This document shows, piece after piece, positions 33,635 through 44,684 of a stretch of 64,000 nucleotides of DNA. A program made the position numbers and the translations under genes. This stretch comes from Lumbricus terrestris (taxonomy: Eukaryota > Annelida > Clitellata > Crassiclitellata > Lumbricidae), in assembly GCA_949752735.1 (NCBI GenBank), contig OX457036.1, positions 15,887,433-15,951,432 of the forward strand, read 5' to 3'. Position 1 is the stretch's first letter. Every line of letters starts with the position of its first letter. The notes under the pieces were generated by a model. The model made no database searches and was not told the origin of the DNA. It saw only the letters and a list, made by a program, of their open reading frames with translations.

Positions 33635-34141
33635 CTTCAAATTTGAGTAGAAATCTGGCGAGAACAGACGGCGTCAATCTGAGATGGACGATGTTTGACC
33701 TTGAGATGTAGATGTTCCGTTCACGATCTCCTCCTCCACCTCCTCCACCTCTCATCCCTCCCACTCCTCCACCTCCACCTCCTCCGCATATCGTAATGGT
33801 ATTCCCCGTCTGTGGTTCCTCGACTACCGCATATCGGTTGCAGAGCTTCGTTCCCGAGTCGCCCTGCTCAGCGCTCCCACCCTCCGACGGGTTCGTTCGG
33901 TTACGCAAGGCGAAATCCAGTAGGGTGAGGTTGATTCGCTGGCCCCAGTGGAAGTTGAACTCGATAGGGCAGGGGCTCGGCTCATCGGCCCCCACCAGCG
34001 GCAGTGGAGTGGTCGTCAGACCGTAGCCGATCGGACCAGACACTATTGTACGACGAGACCCGTAGCTGGCGATGTAGCCGAAGGTTGAGGTGATGGACAC
34101 GCGGCCGCCCTCTTCACAATCGTCTCGGTAAGAACCAACAG
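33635..34141 (-). CDS. SUEL-CUB-sushi receptor, exon 3: CUB domain with Gly-rich insertion
   Basis: A 507-nt exon, phase 1 at both ends, residues 118 (partial) to 287 (partial). Acceptor TTCTTATCGTGTCATAG, donor TTGAAG|GTATAA. CUB features in order: DDCEEGG, GYIAS, CPIEFNFHWGQRINLTLLDF, LCNRYAVVEE, TITICGG, then RERNIYISRSN and VLARFLLKFE. Four Cys are present, as usual. NLT and NRT are N-glycosylation sites. Between ICGG and RERN lies a Gly-rich stretch of about 24 residues encoded by GGA/GGT repeats, longer than the few residues usual at this loop. CUB domains bind proteins or sugars, often with calcium. Joining to exon 2 gives YTCVP-A-VGSYRDDC without a break. Confidence 0.85.
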
Positions 34142-34315
34142 CTATGACACGATAAGAACGATAAGAACTAATAGATAAATTTAGACGGTTAAACTTTAGC
34201 AAATAGGAAGCGGTAGCAACTGACAGATGAGAAAAGTTAAGAAATATAGTAGCTTAGACTAACCTATCGCGACTAACCGAAAAGAAAAGGTAAAATAAAC
34301 GGTAGCCTATACAAA

Positions 34316-34510
34316 GCGCAAAGTACTAACAGATAAACAGCAGTAGCAACTAACAGATAAGGAAAGTATTAACAGATAAACAACAGTAGCAACTAACAGA
34401 TAAGGAAAGCACTAACAGATAAGCAACAGTAGCAACTAACAGATTAGGAAAGCACTGACTAACAGATAAACAACAATAGCAACTAACAGATAAGAAACGG
34501 TAAGAACAAT
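34316..34510. repeat. Tandem repeat with units built on CTAACAGATAA, intron 2
   Basis: CACTAACAGATAAACAACAG+TAGCAACTAACAGATAAGGAAAG units, about 43-45 bp, in four imperfect copies. Degenerate GATAAGAAC units extend toward the exon 3 acceptor. Confidence 0.8.
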
Positions 34511-34566
34511 AGTCAACAAACAGTGATCTACGATGAGTACAGATGAAAAAGTTACTTATGGTATAC

Positions 34567-34705
34567 GCAGAGCTAAAAGTGTGGCTGGACGGTCATGGAC
34601 GGCGTTCATGCACTTATTTTAAAATTTGCACACCGTCCTGCCACTTATTAGGCCAACAAAGCCTGGAAAAGGAAGGGCGACCAGGCACTTCTTTTTGTAT
34701 ACACT
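34567..34705 (-). mobile_element. MITE, CAGGGCTTAAAGTGTGG family, truncated copy
   Basis: CAGAGCTAAAAGTGTGGCTG, then GGACGGTCATGGACGGCGTT and TGCACTTATTTTAAAAT, matching the reverse complement of 49113-49290. The second terminus is missing, so no target duplication can be read. Confidence 0.65.
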
Positions 34706-34734
34706 GTAAGAACTGGATATACGATTATAATACG

Positions 34735-35075
34735 ATACCATACAATGCCATGGAGTAGCCTACAACAGAACGCAATAAAATACACTACAATACAATGCAA
34801 TACAATACCATCCAATACAATACAATGCAATACAATGTAATGCAATACAATATAACGCAATAAAATACAATACAATACAATGCAATGAAATACAATACAA
34901 TGCAATACAATGTAATGCAATACAATAGAACACAATAAAATACACTACAATACAATGCAATACAATACAAAACAATACAATGCAATGCAATGTAATGCAA
35001 TACAACAGAACACAATAAAATACAATGCAATACAATGCAATACAATACAATGCAATGCAATACAGTAGAATACGA
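34735..35075. repeat. (TACAA)n/(TGCAA)n pentanucleotide array
   Basis: About 68 five-base units alternating TACAA, TGCAA, TAAAA and TGTAA. Three overlapping minus-strand frames (Cys/Ile/Leu-rich) are artefacts because the array translates in every frame. Confidence 0.95.
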
Positions 35076-35590
35076 TGCATATGAGCATTGACATAGTCCT
35101 CCCGTCAAATCTAAGAGGTGCACACACGACCATGCGGCAGAATATCGATAAACCTGAGCAATAAATGTGAACAATGGACTTATATTCATTGTCCATATAC
35201 ACATACAGTACTGTCCCGTGCGAGGTTCGAACCTCTACTCTCCATGTCAATCGGCCACCTTGCCATCGAAAATAGTAAGGAGCTAAGCTACATTGGTGAG
35301 CAATTGCTAACATCTAGCACGCAGAATAAGGGACGACACTACAGTAGCTGTTAAAAAATGGTTGGAGCAAATTGCCAAAAATGATTAAAACGAACATTGA
35401 ACGCAAGGTATGAACCGTCCAAGAAGCAATCTAAGGCGTTGCCATTCCGAGTGGACAGGCAGGTAATGTATTGGTCCAATTATTTTCGTGTCCTTGCGTG
35501 TGAAGATTGGCTAAACCTAAATGCCAGTACGACTTAGTCACGCAGTGCGTGATTGCCTGCTCAACCTGTTCTGCACGAATAAATTATTCA
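35076..35590. other. Intron 2 sequence, nothing firm
   Basis: GAGGTTCGAACCTC at 35221-35234 resembles a tRNA box B, but no box A or stems fit. No exon recognised. Confidence 0.4.
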
Positions 35591-35614
35591 ATCACGGAAT
35601 GCATCTGCAGACAA

Positions 35615-35718
35615 ATAGCAGACAGACAGACAGACAGACAGACAGACGAACAGGACAGACAGACAGGCAGACAGACAGACGGACTGACAGACAGACGGAC
35701 AGACAGACAGACAGACAT
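35615..35718. repeat. (GACA)n tetranucleotide repeat
   Basis: GACAGACAGACAGACAGACA with GACG variants. Confidence 0.9.
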
Positions 35719-35987
35719 GACAAAGTGAGCATGATATGTGAGTGAGAGAGTAAGAGAGGTGGAGATGAGAACGGTTTTTTTGGGACGGCGACTTGAGAGT
35801 GGCGTTGTTTAGGCTATACGATGCGTTTACTTGCAATCCCACAGAGAATATATTATATTCTAACTTGCTTACTTACTTGCCTGCATACTGACTTAAATTG
35901 TCCTGTCATTGGTTTACTGCCATCCTGCATGTATGCACTTCAACCGTATAATTTTATTATATCCTCTGACCTCAGGCCGAGTCTTCT

Positions 35988-36252
35988 CAGTGGCGTAGAC
36001 AAGGGGGTTTCAAGGTTCAAACCCCCAATTGATTTAGGGGAAAAGTTTTTCTGAAGGTTATTTATCCACTTAAATAAGAAAAACAAAACAATTGCTTGTA
36101 ATAACAGTTGTTTTTATTACTTTATTCCCTTTGTTACTTTATTCCCTTTTCAATTCACTGTAATACTGATGGGTTGGTGTCAGAAAGGGCATCCGGCCAG
36201 GCCATAAAACCCCCCAAACCTCCTCGATCACAAATTCCTGGCTACGCCACTG
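35988..36252. mobile_element. hAT-like MITE, CAGTGGCGTAG ends (265 bp)
   Basis: Ends CAGTGGCGTAGAC and GGCTACGCCACTG. Perfect 8-bp duplication AGTCTTCT (35980-35987 and 36253-36260). Subterminal CAAACCCCCAA and AAACCCCCCAAACC units. Non-coding. Confidence 0.9.
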
Positions 36253-36299
36253 AGTCTTCTGAGCAGTTTCTATATAGAGTCAAGGCTGTATACATGTTG

Positions 36300-36375
36300 G
36301 TTTATATAGAGGCAGGTCAATAAGTTATCATATAGAGGCAGATCATTAAGTGATCATATAGAGGCAGATCATTAA
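36300..36375. repeat. Short tandem repeat ATATAGAGGCAGATCATTAA, 3 copies
   Basis: ATATAGAGGCAGGTCAATAA, then ATATAGAGGCAGATCATTAA twice, with GT(G/T)ATC spacers. Confidence 0.8.
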
Positions 36376-36673
36376 GTGGATCACTGTAGCATCATTGAAT
36401 TGTAATGAATCTCTGCAGACCAGTTCATCGCCTCTACAGCTAGTGACCTTTGAGGTGTTTGCACAAGTAGACATGTTTGCCATCTTTATCTTTAATGGAT
36501 TGTAAGATATCGTTTCGGAAGCATCTGAAAAGCTTGGTTTTCTTACTTTTCTTACTACTGCACTAGCTTGCAAGTCTCTTACGAGGCATCATTTGCTCCC
36601 TTCGCCTTTATTGTCTTGAAAGAAGTGTCTTTAGAAGCGTCTAGAAAATGTTTGCTAAACCTTTACTTTTTGG

Positions 36674-37711
36674 CAGTGGCGGATTTAGTCCAGGCCCGGG
36701 GGGTCTGGTCGCCCCCCCCCCCGTGCCCCTGTTGGACAAAAAATGGCGCCCCTCGGGCCCGGTCCTTACTTATTACTTTAACCTTAAATGTCCTTCATGG
36801 AAACTAAATTCTCATACTTTTACCAGTGACTTTATGCAATCACACCTTGAATTTAACACTCATTACCGAATTAATTATATTTATTTCTATGGCGGTCATT
36901 ACTTATTTTTATTTATTCATATGGCGGCCATTAGGCCTACCTATTTTTTTCAATCAATCAATCACTCGTAATTTATATAGCGCCCTTTCAGGGTACCTAC
37001 TCAGAGGTGCTCCCGACCGAGATCAAGCGAAAAAACAGTCTTCAACAGTTTGTGAAATTGAGAACAGCCTGGGAGGTGTCGCATAGTCAAGGGAAGTCCA
37101 TTCTAGGTTGTTGAACCAACCACAGAGAATAAACGCCTCTGCATTATTAGAGCGAGTGAAAGGAACCATTAAGTCACCATGGACAGCAGAGCGCAGTGCG
37201 CGGCGGCCTATATATGCAAGTGGAAATGGGGAGGCAAAGCTCACACAGATAAGAGGGTGCCCATCCTGATAAGCATCGCCACACCACCAAAGATGCAATC
37301 CTAAATGAGATGCGCTGCGGGAAAGGAAACCAGTGCAAGACCTCACGCATATATAGGGATACAATGATTCTCGCCAAATTAGAAGCTGGATTGATTAAAA
37401 ATGACAATGCTGCAACGAGCGAATAATTCACGACGCTAAAATACACGTTTAGACCTGGATCAATATCCTATAAATAGCATTAATAAATATTTGTTACATA
37501 TAGTCTAAGCATATATTTCTGTAACTCAAGTAAGTATATTCAAGCGCACAAGTTTAAAAAGTTTCTGTTTTAGAATCTTGATTCTGTTTGATGTATTCGG
37601 CTAAATCAGTTGAATTATAACTAATTTATTTTAAACTATGTAAATAGGCCTACAGGCGCCCTCTTGAAATTCTCTTCGCCCCCCGTGCAGTAAAACCTAA
37701 ATCCGCCACTG
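36674..37711. mobile_element. hAT-like element, CAGTGGCGGATTTAG ends (1038 bp)
   Basis: Inverted ends CAGTGGCGGATTTAG and CTAAATCCGCCACTG, and perfect 8-bp duplication CTTTTTGG (36666-36673 and 37712-37719). Subterminal runs of GGCGCCC/GCCCCCC. A LINE tail is nested inside. No transposase frame remains. Confidence 0.92.
36951..37170 (-). mobile_element. LINE/SINE 3' end nested in the hAT-like element
   Basis: CAATCAATCAATCACTCGTA, then ATTTATATAGCGCCCTTTCA and ACTCAGAGGTGCTCCC are the reverse complement of the family tail. An (ATTG)n tail is present. The upstream part is too diverged to assign. Confidence 0.6.
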
Positions 37712-37719
37712 CTTTTTGG

Positions 37720-38914
37720 GCTTGTAAGAAGTGTCTTTAACAGTGCCTTATTGGCTTCCATAAGTACATGTAGGTCAACAGAGAGGTGTACGCAAGTGTG
37801 TTGCCGTTATTTTTACATCCATATAATTGTTTATCTGCGAAGGTGCATCATTGACGATGTCAAGCAGTGACCCATTTAATTGTCAAATGCATGCGTGTCC
37901 AACAGCGACCTCCAGCGGGAGACCAAAGACATCCACAATGTTCCACATCTACATCATCATTAGTATCGACGAATTAGAAAAGGAAGATGCATTCCACGGT
38001 TGCTGAGGCAGGGTTGTGTGCATGCCTATCGAGATGTATACGGTGGCATCTTCTCGGTTGCATGCTTAACAATGTTGAAGACAATAAGCTGAGGAGAAAC
38101 GACATTTATCCATCTCACTTGGGATTCATTTTTATTATCCTTCCCTTCACTTGAGCTTTAATAACTTCGACTGTCAATCACGTTTTTATGGTTGTCTTAA
38201 ATACCAGTGTATACAAATGCAATGGGAGACAGGATGAGAGATTGAGAGACACAGAACCAAACAGACAGACAGACAACGTAGACGAAGGCACTGCAAGGCA
38301 GAGAGATAGGAAAAGAGACGGATAAAAAGTTAGAGCTATAGCGAGAAACAGAAGTATGCACAAAGAGATACAGATTATAGCGACAGGAATGGAGAGCAAC
38401 AGACAGGCAAAGACAGAGACAGCCACGGAGACAGAGTCAGGCAGACAGACAGAGACAGAGACTGAGTCAGAGAGACAGAGTCGGACAGACAGAGTCAGAG
38501 AGACAGAGAGACACGTAGACTCTAGAGGAGTAGTTGCATACGAAATATTGGAATTTCAAGTTAAAAAGTCGTTAATGCGAAATATATTCCTTCATCAACA
38601 AATCTCAGAACATAATAATTATAGACAGTTCCTCAGTGAAAAGATATTATTTACAATAATCTTTGTTTAGACTACCAAAGTTTATGTCGTGCATAAATCC
38701 AGTATGCATCTGGGTTGGTGAAAATCACAAGAGCAATAGGAAAGTAATTTTTCTTTAATAAGATGGAGAAATAATAACGCAAAAGTTTGATTCACAGGGC
38801 ATCAAGCAATGACGCGCCAAGTTCAAGTCTGAAACAGGTCCATCATTATCTGTTGTCTCAGTCCTTTAAACACCGTTGTTCGTGTCTGTCGCATCAAAGA
38901 AAAACTGACGGAAG
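37720..38914. other. Intron 2 sequence with purine-rich repeat
   Basis: 38225-38520 is rich in GACAGAGAC/GACAGAC. Elsewhere unique-looking DNA without exon signals. Confidence 0.4.
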
Positions 38915-39661
38915 GGTAGCCGGATAGTTGACTGATTCGTAAGTATAACCAGAGCATGACTTTAAACCGAGATTGTCGGGTGCTGTGTCTCTACTGCACA
39001 GAATAATTCCATCGTATTTTATCAACGAGAAATTGAACACTGGAAGGGTGTAGGTTGTCCAAGTTTGTTGCATCAAAGTACAAAAAAAACTGTTCAATTG
39101 TTGTCTAAATCTCAACAGACAATCAATAATTCAAGAGACAACCGAATCAGTGGATCTTACAATCTCGGTTGTCCGAATCGGTTGCATCAAAAGCCAACCA
39201 AAACAGCAGATAATGTTCTTTGATTGTCTAAGTCTGTTACATCTACATCTGTATAATGGACAACAACAAAAGGTTTGGACGGCGTTGCGACTGCCGGTTG
39301 TCAGAGTCTGTTACAGTGAAGATAAGCCGTCAGACTTGCAGGCAATCGAGATAATCGAGTCAGACGGACAGACGGAGATCAACCGGAAAATTACACATCC
39401 TCCGTCGACGGAAGTCCCACGAATCGACCGGAAATTGAATGGTTCTGGTCCAGTAGGCGCCTCGAATGCTCTCCAGTGGATTTAACCAGCTTCCGCATCT
39501 GAAGTTCGTTGCCATGGAGATTAAGTCAGATGATGTCAACTCATAGGATGGTTGCTGATCGGTGATGATGTTGCCCCTTGCATCAGCGTCCGGAGTTGGA
39601 GTCTCGATCTGTAAGGTCACGCTCTGGTTGTACTTGCGAATCAGACAACTATCCGGCTACC
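38915..39661. mobile_element. TIR element of unknown type (747 bp) with internal sub-repeats
   Basis: GGTAGCCGGATAGTTGACTG on the plus strand at 38915 matches GGTAGCCGGATAGTTGTCTG on the minus strand from 39661, over about 65 bp at roughly 80-85%. Inside, a unit GGTTGTCCRARTCKGTTGCA recurs at about 39053, 39169, 39219 and 39297. A minus-strand frame at 39360-39650 (LIRKYNQSVTLQIE ... NIITDQQPSYEL) is open, but its possible acceptors do not fit phase 1 of the receptor. No target duplication is evident. Confidence 0.5.
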
Positions 39662-39728
39662 CTGCTGTTTGCGCTCTTGTATGGTGGCACGTCGATTGGT
39701 GATGGCGCCATATAAATTGTCTTATTAG

Positions 39729-39731
39729 GTC

Positions 39732-39808
<77 letters not shown>
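39729..39808. repeat. (ATT)n triplet microsatellite
   Basis: About 25 ATT units, preceded by a LINE/SINE-type tail (GGCGCCATATAAATTGTC at 39703-39720). Confidence 0.95.
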
Positions 39809-39810
<2 letters not shown>

Positions 39811-39839
39811 TTATTTTATTATTATTGTTATTATTAATA

Positions 39840-40785
39840 CAATATTTATTATAGTTATTATTACAGTTATCGTAAATTTAATATTTATAATTAGTCCTGC
39901 ACTTTGGAATTTTTATTATTATCGTTATTGTTCAAACACCTTTTAATCAGCTATCTGAATTTACACTTTTTTGTTATTAACTGGTAACCAAAGCACATCT
40001 TTCCGCTGTCTCAAAACTGCTTTCTTTACCATGGCTTTTATTGGTTATTGCAGAAATTATTGTGTCCTACCCTGTGGAATAAAATAAAAACAGAAAGCTC
40101 AGCCTTGATTCCTGAACTGTCTCGACATGTCTTCCAACCTTCTGTCTCGGCCTCGGAACCTACTGTCTCGGTCTCGAAGCTTGCCATCTTGCACGCAATT
40201 CTTGTTCAACCAACATCAACCCCAGTCATTTTAGCTCCAGTCAGCTGTGGTGCCAATCATTGCAATCTACATTGACTGGTTGGCTGGATAGAAGAACCAT
40301 TGAAATAATGACAGCGCGTCGTTTGTTCGTTGATGTGTGTCATTTCAGTGGCGTCTGTGTTTTTCGACAGATCATTTTAGATCATATAACATGATGTAAT
40401 TGATTCATGATAATCATTGATTCAGGATAATCCCCTGATTACACTTTCTAAATCTCTAGACAGAAAAGTTCAATACCGAATATATGACCTTTGTGACAGT
40501 CTGCAGGACGCAGTACGAAGATTGTGGAGAGTGAATTTACCACAGACAATGGCACCAGGTATACGAAGTACATAATATATTGAGTTTACCTGAATGCAAA
40601 TGTCAGGTTTACCTGATATATACCAGATATGCACCAGAGGTGAAGGCAGTATCTATGTGTGAGGTTCAAATGCTCAGTATATAATTATCTGATTAGAGAT
40701 AATTAGGCTTATGTCCTTATGCCTGAGACACAATTGTTGTTGGCACCAAGGTATCAGATAAAATATTTATAGAGCTCTAGCTTAC
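39840..40785. other. Intron 2 sequence, nothing recognised
   Basis: TCTCGGCCTCGGAACC and TCTCGGTCTCGAAGC short repeats near 40145-40180. Repeated CCTGATATATACCAG-like units near 40590-40640. No exon. Confidence 0.4.
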
Positions 40786-41070
40786 CTGGGACACAGGTAT
40801 AGGTGGCGTCCAGATATGAGGTAAAGTCTTTCGGACAGGGTTTAGTCCTGACGAGTGTTGGATCGGATACGCTGAAGTCGCACACCTGTCGTCCGGAACA
40901 GGCGAAGTCGAGTTGGTTGAGAACATCGGCCTTGCATCCGATGTGACCGAAGTTACGAGTGACGCATCGACCGAGTTCCATTCTTCCGAAGACGGCCTTC
41001 TGGATGAGAATCACTTGGTTCCATTCGCATCTTGCTTGAAACGATTCCGTCAGACAATATTCCAGGCTTC
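40786..41070 (-). CDS. SUEL-CUB-sushi receptor, exon 2: SUEL (galactose-binding lectin) domain
   Basis: A 285-nt exon, phase 1 at both ends, residues 23 (partial) to 118 (partial). Acceptor ATGATAAACACAG, donor GTCCCAG|GTAAG. The domain runs EYCLTESFQARCEW ... IQKAVFGRMELGRC ... GCKADVLNQLDFACSGRQVC ... CPKDFTSYLDATYTC. It has eight Cys and the AxFGR, C-x-GRxxC and DPC/KPCP-like features of SUEL domains (sea urchin egg lectin, latrophilin and EVA-1 families). These domains bind rhamnose/galactose-type sugars or protein partners outside the cell. The residue before CP is Lys rather than Asp. The exon covers exactly one domain, as in shuffled modules. I recognise the family, not the orthologue. 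Confidence 0.88.
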
Positions 41071-41191
41071 CTGTGTTTATCATTCAATATTATTTGTTTT
41101 TTGTAGGCTGCAGTAGGCCTAGACCGTTTTAAACAGTTTTATTGGGTTATTCCGTATAATTAGAGAAGCTGTAGGTGTGATTTTGTATGTA

Positions 41192-41323
41192 CAGGGTGCG
41201 ACAAAAAAGACCCCTCCTAGATTTGTTGCCAATATCTTGGCCAAAAGCAAGAATTTCGAAATGAAATTTTACAGTCTTAAAGATATTGGCAAAAAACCTA
41301 GGGGTCTTTTTTGGAGCACCCTG
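41192..41323. mobile_element. Palindromic mariner-like MITE (132 bp)
   Basis: CAGGGTGCGACAAAAAAGAC on the left and GTCTTTTTTGGAGCACCCTG on the right, flanked by TA on both sides. The arms pair through GCCAATATCTT/AAGATATTGGC, giving a long hairpin. TA insertion and the CAGGGTG end are typical of mariner-derived MITEs. Confidence 0.85.
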
Positions 41324-41356
41324 TATATGTACGTGTGTGTAGATCTAAGTATAATT

Positions 41357-41460
41357 ATGGAATTTATATAGCGCTTTACAATAACCGCATGAAGGCGCTT
41401 TATACGCAGATTGTATATTATACCCGACAGTTCTAAACAAGAGTGATTTAAGTGACTTTG
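41357..41460 (-). mobile_element. LINE/SINE tail fragment
   Basis: AATTTATATAGCGCTTTACA followed by a diverged region with GAAGGCGCTTTATACGCAG. Reverse complement of the family tail. Confidence 0.5.
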
Positions 41461-41511
41461 CGAATGTTTCATGAGATATACAGTCAGTGACGTATCGCGG
41501 AATCCTAACGG

Positions 41512-43408
41512 CAGAGCCGTTTTAAGGCACAGGCCCGCGAGGCCCGGGCCTAGGGCCCCGCGCAACAGGGGGGCCCCGCGGCGACCCAAAATGCTACATT
41601 GCATAACAAATTAGCAACATGTTATACGAACTTTAACGTGTGCTAAGCTTAAATTTATTTTACACAGTACACTTGTAATACAAAGATTGCTGTGCTCTAG
41701 CTGTGTATAGGCCTATAGGTTCTTCTATCAATATTAATAAACGTAACAAAATGACACACATGCCCATAGAAGGCATGAATAGAGTACCGGTGTAAAGGTT
41801 TCAAATTACCCCCTCCTAGACATTACCCCCCGGTAACTTGAAACCGGTTTCAGATTACCCCCCGGAAACTAGATTTGCATCAATCATCGCAGTTATTGCA
41901 CTAAAAAAATCAGAAAAATCATACCGCTTTTTGCTTTGGGCTGAAGATTTTCATCCGTCATCCAACTTCGTGGTTTGCTTTCAATATTTTAATCCGAAAA
42001 AAATAATAGCCTCGAAGCCATTTTCTCCATGTAAACTTCAGCGGCGAATAGTATTTTAGTTACAGATGAAAATATTGATAGCAAACCACGAAGTGGGATG
42101 ACGGATGAAAATCTTCAACCTAAAACAAGAAGCGGGCTAAATTTTTTGATATTTTTAGAGCAATAAATGCGATGATTGATGCAATTTACAGTTTTCAGGG
42201 GGGTAATGTTTAGGAGGGGGTAATCTGAAACCTTTACACCGGCACTCTATATCTGAGACTGAGAGTTTGAGACGGGAATCGGGTTACGTTCAGTGTTTAA
42301 TCTAAGCATCTCCCAGTGTGGAAGGAACTTCACTCAGAAATGACTACCCAAAACATTTGACCAAATTATAAGTTTGAATTGCTGCTTACATTATTGTATA
42401 ATACACGAACTCTAGTAATATACCGTGATATTATTTACTATTGTATGATATTATGACGATAAAATCTATTAATGTAATAATATGATACAATCATCTTACA
42501 ATGAGTATAATTTACTGTTAATATTTGTACAAGTACTATTTTTGTAAAACGAATTTTCGACTTTTTAGTGCTACCTTTCAAATTTAAAACTGTCGAAATT
42601 TAAAAAGGTTTTGTTACTTGAACACTTAGTAAAACAGCATTAGGCCTACTACATGACTTCCAGATTTTGGCGGTTCTTCCTTGGTTTGTGTAACATTTGT
42701 GGCAATTAAGAGAACTGTAGGCCTATCCTCCATGGTCAACAATACAAGCCTTTTTAGCAACGCGCGGGAATAAGCCAATTCCAATGCAAGAAAGTAGGTC
42801 TTATATAATTATAGCCTAGATCTATCTGTCTGCAGTTATTCGTTAGGCTACTAGGCCTAATATGCTGTTGGCCTAATTGTCCAGAAGCAGCAGAACTGAG
42901 TTGCTGAATTTGATACGTCAAGAAATTATGATTGTAATAATAATTATATTAATTTTATTGAAACTTTCAACCACTCTTGTAATCAGCACTTAAATAATAA
43001 TCTGTAATTTTGCTTAGATCCCAGCTTACAATGCTGCATGTGGCCTATCATTACAATGTGGAAATTGAATAAGGAATTATTATAATTGCAAGAACAATCA
43101 TAGAAGTCTTAGACTAGGCATGTCAGCATTGCGAATGTTGAGCAATTTTGTAAAGATGGCAGCTTAAAATGCAATGTGAAAATTCAACAATTTCTGACTT
43201 CATGGAGGGACACATTCGGACATTCCTTTCCCATAGCCCTCCCGTTTCGGCGCTACACGTCTCGAGCAATCGACCGACAAAAATGTGTGTGTAAATACTT
43301 GTTCTCCGTCCCCAGAAACCTTGATTTGGCTAGAGTAGATTAGACTCGTGGATATGTTTAGGATTAGGGTTTGTGCCTAGGGCCCCAAAACTCCTTAAAA
43401 CGGCTCTG
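41512..43408. mobile_element. hAT-like element, CAGAGCCGTTTTAAGG ends (1.9 kb)
   Basis: Inverted ends CAGAGCCGTTTTAAGG and CCTTAAAACGGCTCTG, and perfect 8-bp duplication CCTAACGG (41504-41511 and 43409-43416). Subterminal GGGCCTAGGGCCCC on the left and GCCTAGGGCCCC on the right. A 466-bp palindromic element is nested at 41782-42247. No transposase frame, so non-autonomous or fully decayed. Confidence 0.92.
41782..42247. mobile_element. Palindromic TA-flanked MITE nested in the hAT-like element
   Basis: Ends GAGTACCGGTGTAAAGGTTT and its inverse (GAGTGCCGG...) match over about 48 bp, including ACCCCCTCC and ATTACCCCCC. The palindrome continues inward: ATTTTCATCCGTCATCC near 41945 pairs with GGATGACGGATGAAAAT near 42100. 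TA flanks both sides (41780-41781 and 42248-42249). Confidence 0.8.
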
Positions 43409-43416
43409 CCTAACGG

Positions 43417-43901
43417 AGAACTGTTCCAGAATGAAGATAGGCCTACAATACACGAGGAGGCAGTGAAACATATTTACTGCTTTGTGTGATTGGCTAAAGT
43501 GCACTCATTGCAACGCAAAGAGTGGGCGTTGGATCTATAGGCCTACAAGTTCGAGCAGCCCTTAAAACAGCTGTCAGTATAGAGTCCTTGAGTAATCCAC
43601 TCAGTCATGGTAAAATTATTGCTCAGTGCGATAGATTGATGGTTGGCTGTTATGTAATGTCAATTAATAAACTCGCAAAAATAAATAATGATAAAGCGAC
43701 ATTTATGACAAAAACTAAAACTATTCTTGAAGGGTCAATAACAAAGTCCCCAATCCACAAGAGCCGATCTGTCCTATAAGTGCGCCACACTAATATTACT
43801 GGTCATTTTACTGTGGTTCCCGTATATAATTATATGTATATTAATAGGTCCTCTTTCTTTAACCGTTATATAAATACATTATGCCTGTTGTTCCCATTCT
43901 A
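43417..43901. other. Intron 1 sequence, nothing firm
   Basis: An 85-codon plus-strand frame (43522-43779) with GRIIAQCD/MVGCYVMSINK-like composition is unrecognised. TAGGCCTAC octamers at 43439 and 43540. Confidence 0.35.
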
Positions 43902-44007
43902 AAACTCCGCCACTGACTGCACTCTGCCAGTGCCAGTCCCAAGCCTGGGTGAAGGAGGAGGGCGTCGCTAATGGTCTTTGTTATCACACAGTGACGTTAA
44001 GCTGCAA
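43902..44007 (+). repeat. Interspersed 106-bp 3'-end repeat, copy 2, with (TAC)n tail
   Basis: AAACTCCGCCACTGACTGCA ... GTGACGTTAAGCTGCA. See copy 1 at 18886-18991. Confidence 0.7.
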
Positions 44008-44684
44008 CTACTACTACTTCCCAGTTTAACTGTAACAGTCTTTTGCTTCGAAGTGTTGTTTCTGTTTATTATTAAGTGATTATGGTGATTATTATTGTTT
44101 GACACTCTGTATTACTTGAATAAATAAGTTGACTTGATAAATATATAGGCCTAGACTACATATACAATTATACAATATAGGCTAATTACACACATAGCCT
44201 ATAGAAGTGGGATGAAACTGATCATTGCTATTAGGCTTGCCTATCGTCTTTCAACTGAATCTGTCACTCAATCGATGCTTGTCAAAGAGCGAATGATGTG
44301 GAAGATTCCCTTATAACGATTTTCTTTGATCAGCGCCGAATCGACATAGTACATCGGGGAAACTCTGTGCTCAAGTCTCAAGTAAGTCTGATCTGATCTG
44401 ATCATTGCGCTTTGCTGTTCATCAACCTGACTACGTTTAGTTGACCGTTGTTAAAGCGTGTGCTCTTGAATTTGAGACGGTTCACCAAGCAAGTTTTCAA
44501 ACTGCTGAAAGCGCACGGCTGTTGACAAGGGCACCCCTTCAAAAGAGCGACCGACAAAAGAGCGCCGACAAAAGGGCGCCGACAAAAAGTACTCTTGATT
44601 TCATTCGCACAAACTGCAACTCTGCAGAATCGAGCTTTTTTCCGTGGTAGGCCAGTAGTCTATAATTGGCTCCCACAGGAACTA

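Noticed and set aside
35215..35240. Possible tRNA or SINE around GAGGTTCGAACCTC
   Set aside because: Box B-like only; no box A, no acceptor or anticodon stems on either strand.
34648..35313. Cys/Ile/Leu-rich minus frames in the pentamer array
   Set aside because: A five-base repeat is open in every frame; no unique sequence.
39360..39660. Additional receptor exon between SUEL and CUB
   Set aside because: Possible acceptors give phase 0 or 2, not 1, and the stretch lies inside a TIR element. Exons 2 and 3 join directly without it.
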